Positions 23,166 through 33,200 of a stretch of 47,507 nt of DNA are shown here, one piece after another (positions within the stretch are counted from its first letter, which is position 1; the number at the start of each line of letters is the position of its first letter). The stretch is from the NCBI GenBank assembly GCA_037143335.1, contig JBAWZA010000020.1, positions 1 through 47,507 of the forward strand, in the 5' to 3' direction. The position numbers and the translations under genes were made by a program. Below the pieces are notes generated by a model that saw only the letters and a list, made by a program, of their open reading frames with translations, did no database searches and was not told the origin of the DNA. The DNA comes from PALSA-1296 sp037143335. GTDB taxonomy: Bacteria; Bacteroidota; Ignavibacteria; Palsa-1295.

Positions 23166-23540
23166 ATGAAGAAAAGCAAGAAGCAGATGACGGTTAATAA
23201 TCCTTTTGATTTACATTCTTCGCCTAAGAAGAATCCGCCTTCGTTCTACGAAAAAGTTTATGAGTCCGTCCGCCAAATCCCAATCGGTAAGGTAACAACG
23301 TATGGCACGATAGCAGAAGCACTTGGAATGAAAAGCTCCGCTCGACTTGTAGGTCAGGCGCTAAGATCAATGCCTCCTGATCTTAATATCCCAGCCCACC
23401 GTGTCATCAATAGGGCAGGCCTCCTTTCGGCAGCCCACCAATTCGGTGGTTATGACAAACTTCGATGGATGCTCGAGCGCGAGGGAGTTGTCTTCAAGGG
23501 TGACGGAGTTGATATGGAGACGTGTTTTTGGAAGCGATGA
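23166..23540 (+). CDS. Alkyltransferase-like (ATL) protein
   Basis: A 124-aa protein with the DNA-binding domain of O6-alkylguanine-DNA alkyltransferases: FYEKVYESVRQIPIGKVTTY, GTIAEALGMKSSARLVGQAL and the arginine-finger region. The active-site PCHRV motif reads PAHRVI, so the alkyl-acceptor Cys is Ala (codon 23394-23396). Such ATL proteins bind and flip alkylated guanines and pass them to nucleotide excision repair rather than repairing them directly. uvrA is 14 kb away in the window. The start may be ATG 23166 or ATG 23187; both fall after the repeat cluster. Confidence 0.9.
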   Translation: MKKSKKQMTVNNPFDLHSSPKKNPPSFYEKVYESVRQIPIGKVTTYGTIAEALGMKSSARLVGQALRSMPPDLNIPAHRVINRAGLLSAAHQFGGYDKLRWMLEREGVVFKGDGVDMETCFWKR

Positions 23541-23594
23541 ATAACCAGTGGCATTTTTTATTGGGATTGTTCGTTAGCAAAACTTAATACTATT

Positions 23595-24750
23595 ATGTCA
23601 GAACACAACTATCCCTCTGTCGCCGATTTGCGAGCACGTCTTGCAGATCTTGGCGACTCTCTTTGACCTCGCTAAGAAAGCCGAGCGTATCACAACGCTC
23701 GAAGCACAGTCCTACTCACCCGATTTTTGGAACGACCAACGAGCAGCGCAGAAAGTGATGCAAGAAGTCACGCGCTTGAAAAAAGAACGTGATGATTTCG
23801 CAACGCTCTCCTCAAGAGTTAGTGACTCCGCTGGACTAATCGAGCTTGCCGAAATTGACGAGAGTCTTGTCCCGCAAGTTACGCAAGAACTGCAAACTCT
23901 TGAATCTGACTTAACCGCGCAGGAGGTTGCTGTTATGCTCTCAAGTCCTGATGACATCAAGGATGCTATCCTCGTCATTAACGCAGGACAAGGCGGCACA
24001 GAAGCCCAAGATTGGGCCGAAATGGTAGAGCGGATGTACACCAGATGGGGCGAGAAAAATGGCTACAAAGTCTCGCTCATGGATGAACTTCCTGGCGAAG
24101 GTGCAGGCATTAAATCCGCTACACTCGAGATCAAGGGTGATAATGCATTTGGATACTTAAAAGCCGAAAACGGTGTGCATCGCCTTGTGCGGATTTCGCC
24201 GTACGATGCCAACGCTCGCCGACATACAAGTTTTTGTAGTGTGTTCGCATATCCTCTTTTGGAAGAAGTAAACGAGGATATTGTACTCAACCCTGCCCTA
24301 TTACAACGCGATACATATCGTTCAGGCGGTAAAGGCGGACAGAATGTCAATAAGGTTGAAACAGCAGTTCGCCTCACATATAAGTATAAGGATTCAGTAA
24401 ACAAAGAACATACGGTCGTTGCCGCTTGTCAAGAAGAACGATCACAGTTTCAGAACGGTGAGCGAGCGATGAAGATGCTGAAGTCACGAATTGCTGCGAT
24501 CGAAAGAGAAAACGAGGAGTCTCGCCTCTCTGCCATTGAGGGTGGTAAGAAGAAAGCTTCGTGGGGCGCGCAAATAAGATCGTATGTATTTCAGCCATAT
24601 ACAATGGTAAAAGATCATCGTACAAAATTTGCAAAGACTGACGTACAAGCAGTGATGGATGGCGACATCACCGAATACATGAAAGCCTATTTGCTCTACG
24701 AAGGAGGTAAATTCAAGGTTGTGGATTCAGGCGATGATGATGAGATTTAA
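23595..24750 (+). CDS. prfB: Peptide chain release factor 2 (programmed +1 frameshift)
   Basis: RF2 terminates translation at UGA and UAA. Translation begins at ATG 23595 (MSEHNYPSVADLRARLADLG) and meets CTT TGA C at 23661-23667. A +1 shift at CTT (skipping T23664, resuming at GAC 23665) joins the 23-residue start to the 361-residue main frame, about 384 aa in all. This is the classical RF2 autoregulatory frameshift: low RF2 lets the shift occur. YRSGGKGGQNVNKVETAVR carries the GGQ catalytic motif. The stop-codon reading tripeptide, normally SPF, reads SPY (RISPYDANARRHTSF). No strong SD-like stimulator precedes the slip site. A TTG at 23641 is not the true start. Confidence 0.95.
23661..23667 (+). 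promoter_or_regulatory. RF2 programmed frameshift site CTT TGA C
   Basis: The slippery CTT codon, the in-frame TGA and the following C match the conserved RF2 recoding site. In E. coli an AGGGGG lies three bases upstream of CTT; here the same place reads GGCGACTCT, which pairs poorly with the anti-Shine-Dalgarno. Confidence 0.9.
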
Positions 24751-24780
24751 TGTACACTACTCTCCAATAACAAAATTATT

Positions 24781-25056
24781 ATGATATTAGAGATTTCCAA
24801 AATCGAAGCTGCTCTGCCTGTTGGTTGGCTCTATGTCGCTGAAGAAAAGTCAATTCAGAAAGAATTCTCTCTAACAGATTTTTCGGATGCAGCTCAGTTC
24901 ATAAACCTGATTGCTCCGCTTGCGAATACACTCGATCATCACCCAGATCTCCTCCTTCATAAGTATAACAAGGTAAAGGTAACGCTCACAACTCATTCCG
25001 AAGGAGGCGTAACCGAAAATGATATTCAACTTGCACAGGAAATAAATGCGCTCTAA
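24781..25056 (+). CDS. Pterin-4a-carbinolamine dehydratase
   Basis: A 91-aa protein of the PhhB/DCoH family, which dehydrates 4a-hydroxytetrahydropterin during cofactor recycling. The signature is LANTLDHHPDLLLHKYNKVK with the active-site histidines, followed by VTLTTHSEGGVTENDIQLA. The length is normal. Its 3' end overlaps the aminopeptidase gene by 11 bp, so they are coupled. No aromatic amino-acid hydroxylase lies in the window, and the family also occurs without one, where its role may be in molybdopterin metabolism. Confidence 0.92.
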   Translation: MILEISKIEAALPVGWLYVAEEKSIQKEFSLTDFSDAAQFINLIAPLANTLDHHPDLLLHKYNKVKVTLTTHSEGGVTENDIQLAQEINAL

Positions 25057-26458
25057 TTTTTTTTCCATCATTGCATTTCTGGCATTTGTAACTTCGTTGC
25101 ATTCTCAGACTGTAATTCCAGCTGACACTTTGCATAAGTATGGGTTGTATGACCAGGACAGATTGTCGCCTGAATTTCATTTATCGCGACGTGTTGAGTT
25201 GCGTAAGCACATGGCTTCTCATTCCGCAGTTCTGTTCATGGCTGCCCCGGAGAAAAATCGAGCGAATGATGTGAATTATGAGTACCACCAAGATCCAAAT
25301 TTCTATTATTTAACTGGTCATATCCAACCAGAGGCGGCACTCCTACTCACGAAGGAGCCAATTGTGATCAACGGGATTCGATCTGATGAATTTATCTTTG
25401 TCCAAAAGCGTGAACCTACTCGTGAAGTCTGGACAGGACCTCGACTCGGTACCGATGGCGCGCGGAGTGTGTTGAAGATTTCTGGTGCATTCGTTATTGA
25501 TTCCGTTGTAAATTACTTGCGTGGCATACTCAATACGATTGACACTCTATATTACTCTCCGCTTAAGACAGCAAATGCACTCGATCCTTTCAAGACATTC
25601 AATCCGGTTATCCGCGAGACTGCCGGAGATGAAATCGAAAAGAATTTCCCAAATCTAAAACGAGCCTCGCTACAATCTATTCTCGCCGAGATGAGAAGCA
25701 TTAAGCAAGATGAAGAACTGAAGTTGATGAGAAAAGCGATCACCGTATCAAATGAGGCGCATAATGAAATCATTAGAACTTCACGACCCGGCATTTACGA
25801 ATACCAAATGCAGGCGCTTGGTGAATATATCTTTACAAAGAACGGTTGCGAGTACACGGGCTATCCATGTATCGTTGGTAGCGGGAATAACTCGACGATT
25901 CTCCACTACGAAACAAATCGAAGAAAAACAGAGTCAGGTGATTTCGTCGAAATGGATATAGGTGCTGAGTACCACGGGTATAGCGCAGATGTAACCAGAA
26001 GCTTTCCGATCAATGGAAAATTTTCCGCTGAACAACGACTCATTTATGACCTTGTTCTCGAAGCACAAGATTCAGGAATTGCGGAAGCAAAAGCGGGTAA
26101 TGATTTCAGAGCGCCGCATAAAGCTGCGGTTTCCGTGATAACAAGAGGATTATTAAAACTCGGTGTGATTACCAAGCCAGAAGAATACCGCAAATACTTT
26201 ATGCACGGCACGTCCCATTTCCTCGGTTTGGATGTTCATGATGCCGGAAATTACCTGGCGCCATTACAATCCCGTCAGGTCATCACCGTTGAACCGGGGA
26301 TTTACATTGCCGAGGGTTCGCCCTGCGATAAGAAATGGTGGAAGATTGGTTGTAGGATTGAAGACGACATTCTCATCACTCCGAACGGACCTGAGATACT
26401 TTCTAATGGTTCGCCCCGCAAGGCTGAAGATATAGAAAAGCTGATGAACAGGAAATGA
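25046..26458 (+). CDS. Secreted Xaa-Pro aminopeptidase (M24B)
   Basis: A 470-aa exported metallopeptidase that removes N-terminal residues preceding proline. A signal peptide (FFSIIAFLAFVTSLHSQ) precedes the aminopeptidase P N-terminal domain (about 45-190, HMASHSAVLFMAAPEKNRAN) and the M24 pita-bread domain (about 215-460). Metal ligands appear in VEMDIGAEYHGYSADVTRSF (two Asp), HGTSHFLGLDVHD (His), TVEPGIYI (Glu) and GCRIEDDILI (Glu). Export is unusual for PepP, but secreted forms are common in Bacteroidota. The start overlaps the dehydratase gene by 11 bp. Confidence 0.94.
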   Translation: MRSNFFSIIAFLAFVTSLHSQTVIPADTLHKYGLYDQDRLSPEFHLSRRVELRKHMASHSAVLFMAAPEKNRANDVNYEYHQDPNFYYLTGHIQPEAALLLTKEPIVINGIRSDEFIFVQKREPTREVWTGPRLGTDGARSVLKISGAFVIDSVVNYLRGILNTIDTLYYSPLKTANALDPFKTFNPVIRETAGDEIEKNFPNLKRASLQSILAEMRSIKQDEELKLMRKAITVSNEAHNEIIRTSRPGIYEYQMQALGEYIFTKNGCEYTGYPCIVGSGNNSTILHYETNRRKTESGDFVEMDIGAEYHGYSADVTRSFPINGKFSAEQRLIYDLVLEAQDSGIAEAKAGNDFRAPHKAAVSVITRGLLKLGVITKPEEYRKYFMHGTSHFLGLDVHDAGNYLAPLQSRQVITVEPGIYIAEGSPCDKKWWKIGCRIEDDILITPNGPEILSNGSPRKAEDIEKLMNRK

Positions 26459-26485
26459 GAACGCTCTGATCTGCGTTACTCTATA

Positions 26486-27919
26486 ATGAAGAATATCCGC
26501 CTTATTACAGTATTCGTCTTTTCGATTATTTTTAGTTCAGAAGCATTTGCACAAGAAGGTTTCGAACATTTATCCCCTGTTTCTCATGGAGCGGGTAGAA
26601 CATACGTAGTTAGCAGTCGCGGGCTTTCTGCAGTAGGGTTAAACCCCGCTCTGCTAGGTATTGACAATGGCAAAACCTTTGAGATTCAAATCTTTCCGCT
26701 CTCGGCTTTTGGTATTGATGCTGGTGCAGGATTTTCGGATGTAAATGCTTTATCCGGAGTATTCAGCACCAAAGTAGATCACTTCACCGATTCTGCACTT
26801 ACGAGCATCGCCGGATTGTTATCAGATGGTAAACTATCTGGGCGAGGTGATGCAGAAATTCTCGGAGCCGCGTTTCGTGTTCCTGAGATAGGTACGTTCG
26901 CACTCACATGGACGACTCACGGCGCAATTCGTACCGAGATACCTCAGAATTTTCTTGATTTTGCCAAAGATGCAGCGTCGAAATTATTGACTGAAAATAA
27001 TACAATTGATAATTTCGATATACAAGGAATGTGGTATAATGAATACTCAGCTTCATTTGGGACGACACTATTTCTCTCACCCGATTCAGAAGTATTTCTT
27101 AAAAATCTTTCCGTAGGTGGCGCACTAAAGTATGTTTCAGGAATCGCGTATATCAAGTTCGATGAAGGCAATTACATCCACACGACTGCCGGAAACGCAA
27201 AAGTTACTCTCGGAGTAAATTTTACAGAACGCTCGGCATTCAGTTCGTCATTTGATCCGAAGCATGCACCAAATCGGTTTAGTTTCGATTTCTTGACCAG
27301 TAATTCCGCCGGTAGTGGTTTCGGCTTTGATCTCGGAGCATGTGTTGGACTCTGGTCCAATCATGGCATTCCAACCGTTCTCATCGGCGCATCTGCAACG
27401 GACATCGGCTCGATCATTTGGAATACAAATGCCACTGAGCGCAAAGCAGATCATCTCGCTGATACAATTTATGGCACAGCTGGCACGACCATCAAAGATC
27501 TGACTGATTCGCTTGCAAAACTCGGAGGTTCGGTCAAAGACCTCTCCTCATTTAGCACACCACTTCCAGCAATGTTCCGCGCAGGTGTATTAGTTGATCT
27601 TGCCGCTATGGGAATGGACTGGGGTGTCTTTGAGCCACGTATCGCGGTCGAGTATGCAAACGGACTCACTAATCTTGTAGGAAGTTTGAAAAGCGGAAGA
27701 ATCGGCGCAGGTATCTCCCTCGAACGACCAGGTAATGTAGGATTGCGCTTGAGTGCCGGATTTGCCTCCGACTCAGAAGGTTCAGACATAACAGCTGGCG
27801 TCGGCATCACTATTTTCAAGCTCATTGATTTCGACATCGCCACATCCAGACTTGGGCAATTCTTCAAATCCGGAGCCTCAAGAACCGATCTTGCGTTCAA
27901 TATCAGAGCCGCGTTTTAA
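26486..27919 (+). CDS. DUF5723-type outer membrane beta-barrel protein
   Basis: A 477-aa protein with a signal peptide (ITVFVFSIIFSSEAFAQ) followed by alternating amphipathic strands rich in Gly and aromatic residues, ending in a C-terminal Phe (SRTDLAFNIRAAF). The opening SRGLSAVGLNPALLGIDNG resembles DUF5723/PorV-like outer-membrane proteins of Bacteroidota. Its function is unknown. It follows the aminopeptidase gene by 27 bp, so they may be co-transcribed. Confidence 0.75.
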   Translation: MKNIRLITVFVFSIIFSSEAFAQEGFEHLSPVSHGAGRTYVVSSRGLSAVGLNPALLGIDNGKTFEIQIFPLSAFGIDAGAGFSDVNALSGVFSTKVDHFTDSALTSIAGLLSDGKLSGRGDAEILGAAFRVPEIGTFALTWTTHGAIRTEIPQNFLDFAKDAASKLLTENNTIDNFDIQGMWYNEYSASFGTTLFLSPDSEVFLKNLSVGGALKYVSGIAYIKFDEGNYIHTTAGNAKVTLGVNFTERSAFSSSFDPKHAPNRFSFDFLTSNSAGSGFGFDLGACVGLWSNHGIPTVLIGASATDIGSIIWNTNATERKADHLADTIYGTAGTTIKDLTDSLAKLGGSVKDLSSFSTPLPAMFRAGVLVDLAAMGMDWGVFEPRIAVEYANGLTNLVGSLKSGRIGAGISLERPGNVGLRLSAGFASDSEGSDITAGVGITIFKLIDFDIATSRLGQFFKSGASRTDLAFNIRAAF

Positions 27920-28012
27920 TTAGCGAACTTCGAGAAATATAAATAATAGAACGAAGCAACCTCAAACTCTGTTTTATGTGGCTGTAATACTAACAGAAAT
28001 TTAGGAATACTT

Positions 28013-29125
28013 ATGCCCGATACACCGAAAATTCCACCACCACCGCCATTTAAAGTTGGAGGTACAATTGCACCCCCACCGATGAAAGTGCCTGTTGCTC
28101 CGGCAACGGATATGAATATCGACCTGCCTATCGTTGCACTTACAGCTAAAGATTTTGCGTCCGATCAAGACGTGCGCTGGTGCCCGGGTTGTGGGGATTA
28201 TTCGATCTTGGCGCAGGTTCAGCGTACTATGCCTGACCTAAACATGACACGCCACCAGACGGTCTTTGTTGCAGGTATCGGTTGTTCATCACGCTTTCCC
28301 TATTACATGAATACCTACGGTTTCCACGGTATTCACGGACGTGCTCCTGCTATTGCGTCGGGTGTGAAGGCTGCGAATCCTGATCTCAACGTATGGGTTG
28401 CAACGGGTGACGGTGATGGACTCTCCATTGGCGGTAACCATACACTCCACATGCTCCGTAGAAATTTTAACTTGAACGTGCTTCTTTTCAATAACCAGAT
28501 TTATGGTTTAACGAAAGGCCAGTACTCCCCAACTTCAGAGCACGGAAAGAAAACGAAGTCAACTCCATACGGTTCTATTGATCACCCACTCAACCCAGTA
28601 CTTTTCGCACTTGGATGTGAAGCAACATTCGTCGCACGCTCGATTGATCGTGATCCGAAACATATGCAAGAAGTGATTAAGCGTGCAGCAGCTCATCGCG
28701 GTACGTCATTCATGGAAATCTATCAGAATTGCAACATCTTTAATGATGGAGCTTTCTTAGATCTTACTGAGAAAGATGTGAAGGATGATCATATCCTCTT
28801 TATCAGACACGGCGAACCTATGATCTTCGGCAAGAACAAAGATAAAGGTATCGCACTAGACGGATTCAATCCGAAAGTCGTGAACCTCTCTGAAGTCTCT
28901 GCTGATCAAATCGTGAAGCACGATGAGACGAACCCAATCCTTGCGAGCATCCTCGCAAAGATGACCGATATGGAGGGCTTCCCGACACCACTCGGAATTT
29001 TCTTGGCTGTCAGTCGCTCTACCTACGAGGATGAAATGACCGACCAGATCGAGATGGCGAAAGAAAAATCCGTCGGCGATCTGAAGAAGCTACTTAATTC
29101 AGGAAATACCTGGATGGTGAATTAA
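28013..29125 (+). CDS. korB: 2-oxoacid:ferredoxin oxidoreductase, beta subunit
   Basis: A 370-aa beta subunit that binds thiamine diphosphate and one 4Fe-4S cluster and, with an alpha subunit, interconverts 2-oxoacids (usually 2-oxoglutarate) and acyl-CoA with ferredoxin. RWCPGCGDYSILAQ and GIGCSSRFPYYMNTYG carry three cluster cysteines; another is in YQNCNIFND. WVATGDGDGLSIGGNH is the TPP/Mg site. The N-terminus has an extra proline-rich segment (KIPPPPPFKVGG) of about 35 residues that I do not recognise in the family. The alpha subunit is not adjacent, although it usually precedes beta. The start ATG 28013 could be preceded by a promoter in 27920-28012, but no clear element is visible. Confidence 0.94.
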   Translation: MPDTPKIPPPPPFKVGGTIAPPPMKVPVAPATDMNIDLPIVALTAKDFASDQDVRWCPGCGDYSILAQVQRTMPDLNMTRHQTVFVAGIGCSSRFPYYMNTYGFHGIHGRAPAIASGVKAANPDLNVWVATGDGDGLSIGGNHTLHMLRRNFNLNVLLFNNQIYGLTKGQYSPTSEHGKKTKSTPYGSIDHPLNPVLFALGCEATFVARSIDRDPKHMQEVIKRAAAHRGTSFMEIYQNCNIFNDGAFLDLTEKDVKDDHILFIRHGEPMIFGKNKDKGIALDGFNPKVVNLSEVSADQIVKHDETNPILASILAKMTDMEGFPTPLGIFLAVSRSTYEDEMTDQIEMAKEKSVGDLKKLLNSGNTWMVN

Positions 29126-29148
29126 TATATTCTTCATAGATATTTCTG

Positions 29149-29173
29149 AGGGCGGCGATGAGTCGCCCTTTTC
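29149..29173 (+). terminator. Intrinsic terminator after korB
   Basis: AGGGCG (29149-29154) pairs with CGCCCT (29164-29169), with an inner GGCGA/TCGCC alternative, and is followed by TTTTC. It lies 24 nt after the korB stop. Confidence 0.7.
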
Positions 29174-29225
29174 ATTTGGGTGCTCCTCCGAACCTCCCCA
29201 TCACCTTCGCTGTTTAGCACCACTT

Positions 29226-30242
29226 ATGGAAGAAAGAATACAAGATTTCAATACCGATAAATTTATTACCCTCATCAAGGGTCTGAAGAAGATCGTACTC
29301 ACCACGCACCTCAATCACGACGGAGATTCGCTCGGTTCACAAATAGGATTTGCTGAGTGGCTACTGTCTATTGGGAAGGAAGTTCGAGCGATTAATCATT
29401 CACCGATTCCAATGAACTACAGATTCCTTGATTCGGAGAGACCCATCACCGAAGTATTTGACGCCAAAAGGCATGAGGCTGTGATCAATCTAGCTGACGC
29501 ATTTTTTCTTCTGGATACGAATGATGTACATCGCACTAAATCATTGGCGCCGTATCTCGAATCGCACAAAAATGTAATTCTCATTGACCATCATCTTGAG
29601 CCGAAGATTAAGGCAAATGAAAGCTACATTGATACCGAAGCAACCTCCACGAGTGAAATGATTTATCGCTTAATCCAATCTGCCCAACATGGATTAGGCG
29701 GCGCCTTAAGCAAAAAAGGAGCACAAGCACTTTATGTCGGGATTATGACCGACACAGGCAATTTTCGGTTTCCACGAACGGACGCGAAGACTTTCCGCAT
29801 TGCCGCTGATCTCATTGATCTCGGCGCTGATCCAGTGAAGACGTATGACGAAACATATAATTCTTCAAGGACCTCAAGAGTATTGTTGATAGGGAGATGT
29901 TTAAGTAGTTTACAATTTTCGTTTGGCGATAGACTTGCAACTCAAGTTATTTATCAAAAGGATTTATCCGAAACGGGTTCGATCGAAGAAGAAGTTGATG
30001 GGTTTGTGCAATTTCCGTTGCAAGTAGCTACGACAGAATTCTCCATTTTTATTTTAGAGCTTCACGAAGGATGGAAGGTGAGCTTCCGTTCCAAAGGATT
30101 ACGCTCCGCCGCTGACGTAGCTCGTCACTTCGGAGGGAACGGACATTTTCATGCTGCCGGAGCAAGGATATATCGGAAGATTTCTTATGATGAGTTGCAG
30201 AAAGAAATTTCTGATGCGGTTCTTGAACAGCTTGCCGATTAA
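29226..30242 (+). CDS. DHH/DHHA1 phosphoesterase (NrnA-type)
   Basis: A 338-aa manganese phosphoesterase of the NrnA family, which degrades nano-RNA and, in some species, pAp or cyclic dinucleotide products. DHH domain motifs are THLNHDGDSLGSQIG, LDTNDVHRT, VILIDHHLEP and MTDTGNFRFPRT. The DHHA1 domain ends with HFGGNGHFHAAGARI. It converges on the giant histidine kinase with only 3 bp between stops. Its own promoter is probably between the terminator and 29226, but I see no exact match. Confidence 0.92.
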   Translation: MEERIQDFNTDKFITLIKGLKKIVLTTHLNHDGDSLGSQIGFAEWLLSIGKEVRAINHSPIPMNYRFLDSERPITEVFDAKRHEAVINLADAFFLLDTNDVHRTKSLAPYLESHKNVILIDHHLEPKIKANESYIDTEATSTSEMIYRLIQSAQHGLGGALSKKGAQALYVGIMTDTGNFRFPRTDAKTFRIAADLIDLGADPVKTYDETYNSSRTSRVLLIGRCLSSLQFSFGDRLATQVIYQKDLSETGSIEEEVDGFVQFPLQVATTEFSIFILELHEGWKVSFRSKGLRSAADVARHFGGNGHFHAAGARIYRKISYDELQKEISDAVLEQLAD

Positions 30243-30245
30243 CAA

Positions 30246-33200
30246 CTACTCATTAGGATATTCACGAGCTGGTAGCTCGATATGAAATGTCGTGCCCTTT
30301 CCGATTTTACTAACGACGCTTATCGTCCCGCTCATATCAGTAATAATTTTCTTGACGATTGCAAGACCGAGTCCCATGCCACTCGTCTTCGTTGAGAAGT
30401 TCGGGTCGAAAGCCTTATTCAATATTTCTTCAGTCATACCACCACCAGTGTCACTAAAATCTAAGAGAATCAATCCATTGCTCTCCCTTGCTCGCACTAA
30501 AATTACTCCCCAGCCCTCTGTTGCTTGGAGTGAATTGCGAATTAGATTCACAAGTGCGCGTCTGAACTCTTCATCATCAGCATAAATCGGGGGAAGATTA
30601 TCGGGCATATCAATCAAAAATCGAATCCTGACACGATCAGCATCATAGAGTGCCATTGCACTCTCCACTATTTGTTTTAGTGAGACAAAGCCATACTTAC
30701 GACGAGGCATCTCTCCGAAACGAGAGAACTCTGTTGCAATTCGGGTGAGTACCTCAATCTGTTCCGAAAGTGTACGAATTACCCTCCTGAACACCGATCC
30801 AAAATTTGTATCATTTTCATCGTAGGCATGACTGACGTGCTGTATGGAAAGCTTCATTGGCGTGAGAGGATTTTTAATCTCATGCGCAACCTGCCGCGCC
30901 ATTTCCTTCCACGCTCCTTCACGTTCTGATTGAGCAACGTTTTCACGCGTTCGTTCTAACTCGCGTGTCATCCTGTTGAATGCTTGTGCCAGTTCTCCTA
31001 CTTCATCTTTCCGTTTGATGTGAACGATAGTTTCAAGTTTTCCCTGAGTAACTTCTTCCGTTGCACCAATAAGTTGTTGAAGTGGTGCGGCTACTCTAAC
31101 AGAGATCCAAGAGCCAATCAAGAGCAATAGAATTCCGAGAGCAGCGAATGCACCATACATTATTTCAATCGTATTCGATATATCCGATTCAATTGCACCT
31201 TTTCCCTTGTAAGAAAGAACGCCGATCGTGCCGGTTGTTCCTGCGTAACTAATATGTTTATATCCGATTTCTACGTCCCGATCATCCTGAGATGTTTTTT
31301 CTGTTTCATAGCTTCTCTCTCCGATTAAGAAAATACTTGCAATTCGTGAAGGTATTTGTGAAGGCAACCACCCTCCATCAAATAATTCTGGTCGGTTTGT
31401 GTATATCAGCACTCCGCGCTCGTTAAAGAGTGAGATATCACGATTCATCAGGCGAGATAATTCATCAATTACCTTCGGCATACTATTGCCGAAAATTGAA
31501 TCTCTGACATTTGGAAGTGAGCTCACTTTTTGAGCAATCACATCCGCATCATTTTGGAGCTGGACTTCTGCATTCCGTGATTCACGTTCAACGAGTAATG
31601 TTTGTGTAATGTTTGTAACAATTACCAATGGTACTAATGCAATAGTAAGAACAATCAGAAAAATACGATCACGGAACTTGAGAACTCCCTTACTACCTTC
31701 AGAAAAAAGAGTACGAAGAGCAAGCGCAAAGAAGATCACAAATAATCCGATGAATAAACTCACGGCATCAAGACTTAACGCCAAATCAAGAAGGGAGAGA
31801 AAAGTTGGAGTCAATATAGTTGCTGAGAGAATGACATTCTCAGTCGAGCTACCAGTTGCGAGAATCGAAAACAGATGAAGTGCTGCTTTCCCTCTGATGT
31901 TCGTCTCGGTGGCAACGATATTATTCTTTGAGTGTCGCAACACAGTATCGATACGACTCGAAATGTGCGAAGGGATTTCAATGGAGTGCAATTCAGGAGA
32001 GACAAGAATATCATTTTTATAACGCGTATAATACACTTGGTCGTCACCTGAACCCTCAGCTTGCGATTGACGTAATGGAATGCTAGCAGACTCTGTGCGA
32101 GGCAAGCGTCTGGGAATAGCATCAACCCATGTAGATAAGCACAGTACAAATTTCTCCGAAATTAACGTGTCAATCCCACCAACTATTTTCGGGATTTTGA
32201 GAATTATGAGACCGACACCGATGGAATGTGAAAAACTCAATGAGTGCGAGTCAACGACGTTGGTCACAAGAAATTGTTGAGAGTCTTTGTTAGAAATAAA
32301 TTGAAATAAGGAATCTTGAATGAACTTATTACTCCGTTCATCAGCAATTGACTTACCCTGCTTAAATCGCGAGACAAGTTGGGCATGAGTATCGTAGATC
32401 TCCACGTTTATGTTCGCATTCCTAAGAGTACGTGCGTTCTCAAGCCAGATGTCAAATGCCAATTTTTTAGTGGAAGACAGATTTTGCAATTCAGCTCCTA
32501 AAGTGCTATCGGACTGGATTGAAAGAAAGACTTGATCGATAACCGAAGAGTTATTCAGCAAAGCAGACTCAGCTGTTTGTTTCAAATTTTCCTTAACGAT
32601 TTCAATTTTATCTCTGTGCTCTTGTGCTGCTATTAACGGACTTAAGATAAATCCAGCACCGCAAAGTAAAAATAATAATCCCAACCCTGACCGTGGAATT
32701 CTATAAAAAATGGACTCTGCCTTTGATGCTGCAGAAAGCAGTGCTATGTCACGCCTAAAAATAAGTATTACCGCAAACTCCAAACAGATAGTGATCAAGA
32801 GCCAGTATGATTCTCTGTATTGTGAAGAAAGTGATGGGGATAGGAAAAGTACAATCGGAAGCGAAAAAATAATAAATACGATATAGTGTCCAACGTAGGA
32901 TCTCTTAGGAGACAACTCCGAAACAGTAAATCGAATAGTCATTCGCAAGAGCCAGAAGATTGCAAATAGCGATACAAAGAAATACGAAAGCCCCACAAGG
33001 AGAAACGATGCCTCCATCATCACAAATGCTCCATCCCGAAAGCCAGGTCGGTTCGTTATGTAGTGAAAAGTACTATTTTGAACAATGCTTTTCACTGCAA
33101 TCGAGAACATAACGTTGATTAACGGCAACGTACAGATAATCGCACCAATTGAACAAACCTTTAATACCCAGGAGCTTGTGGATATAGGGTTGCCGTCCTC

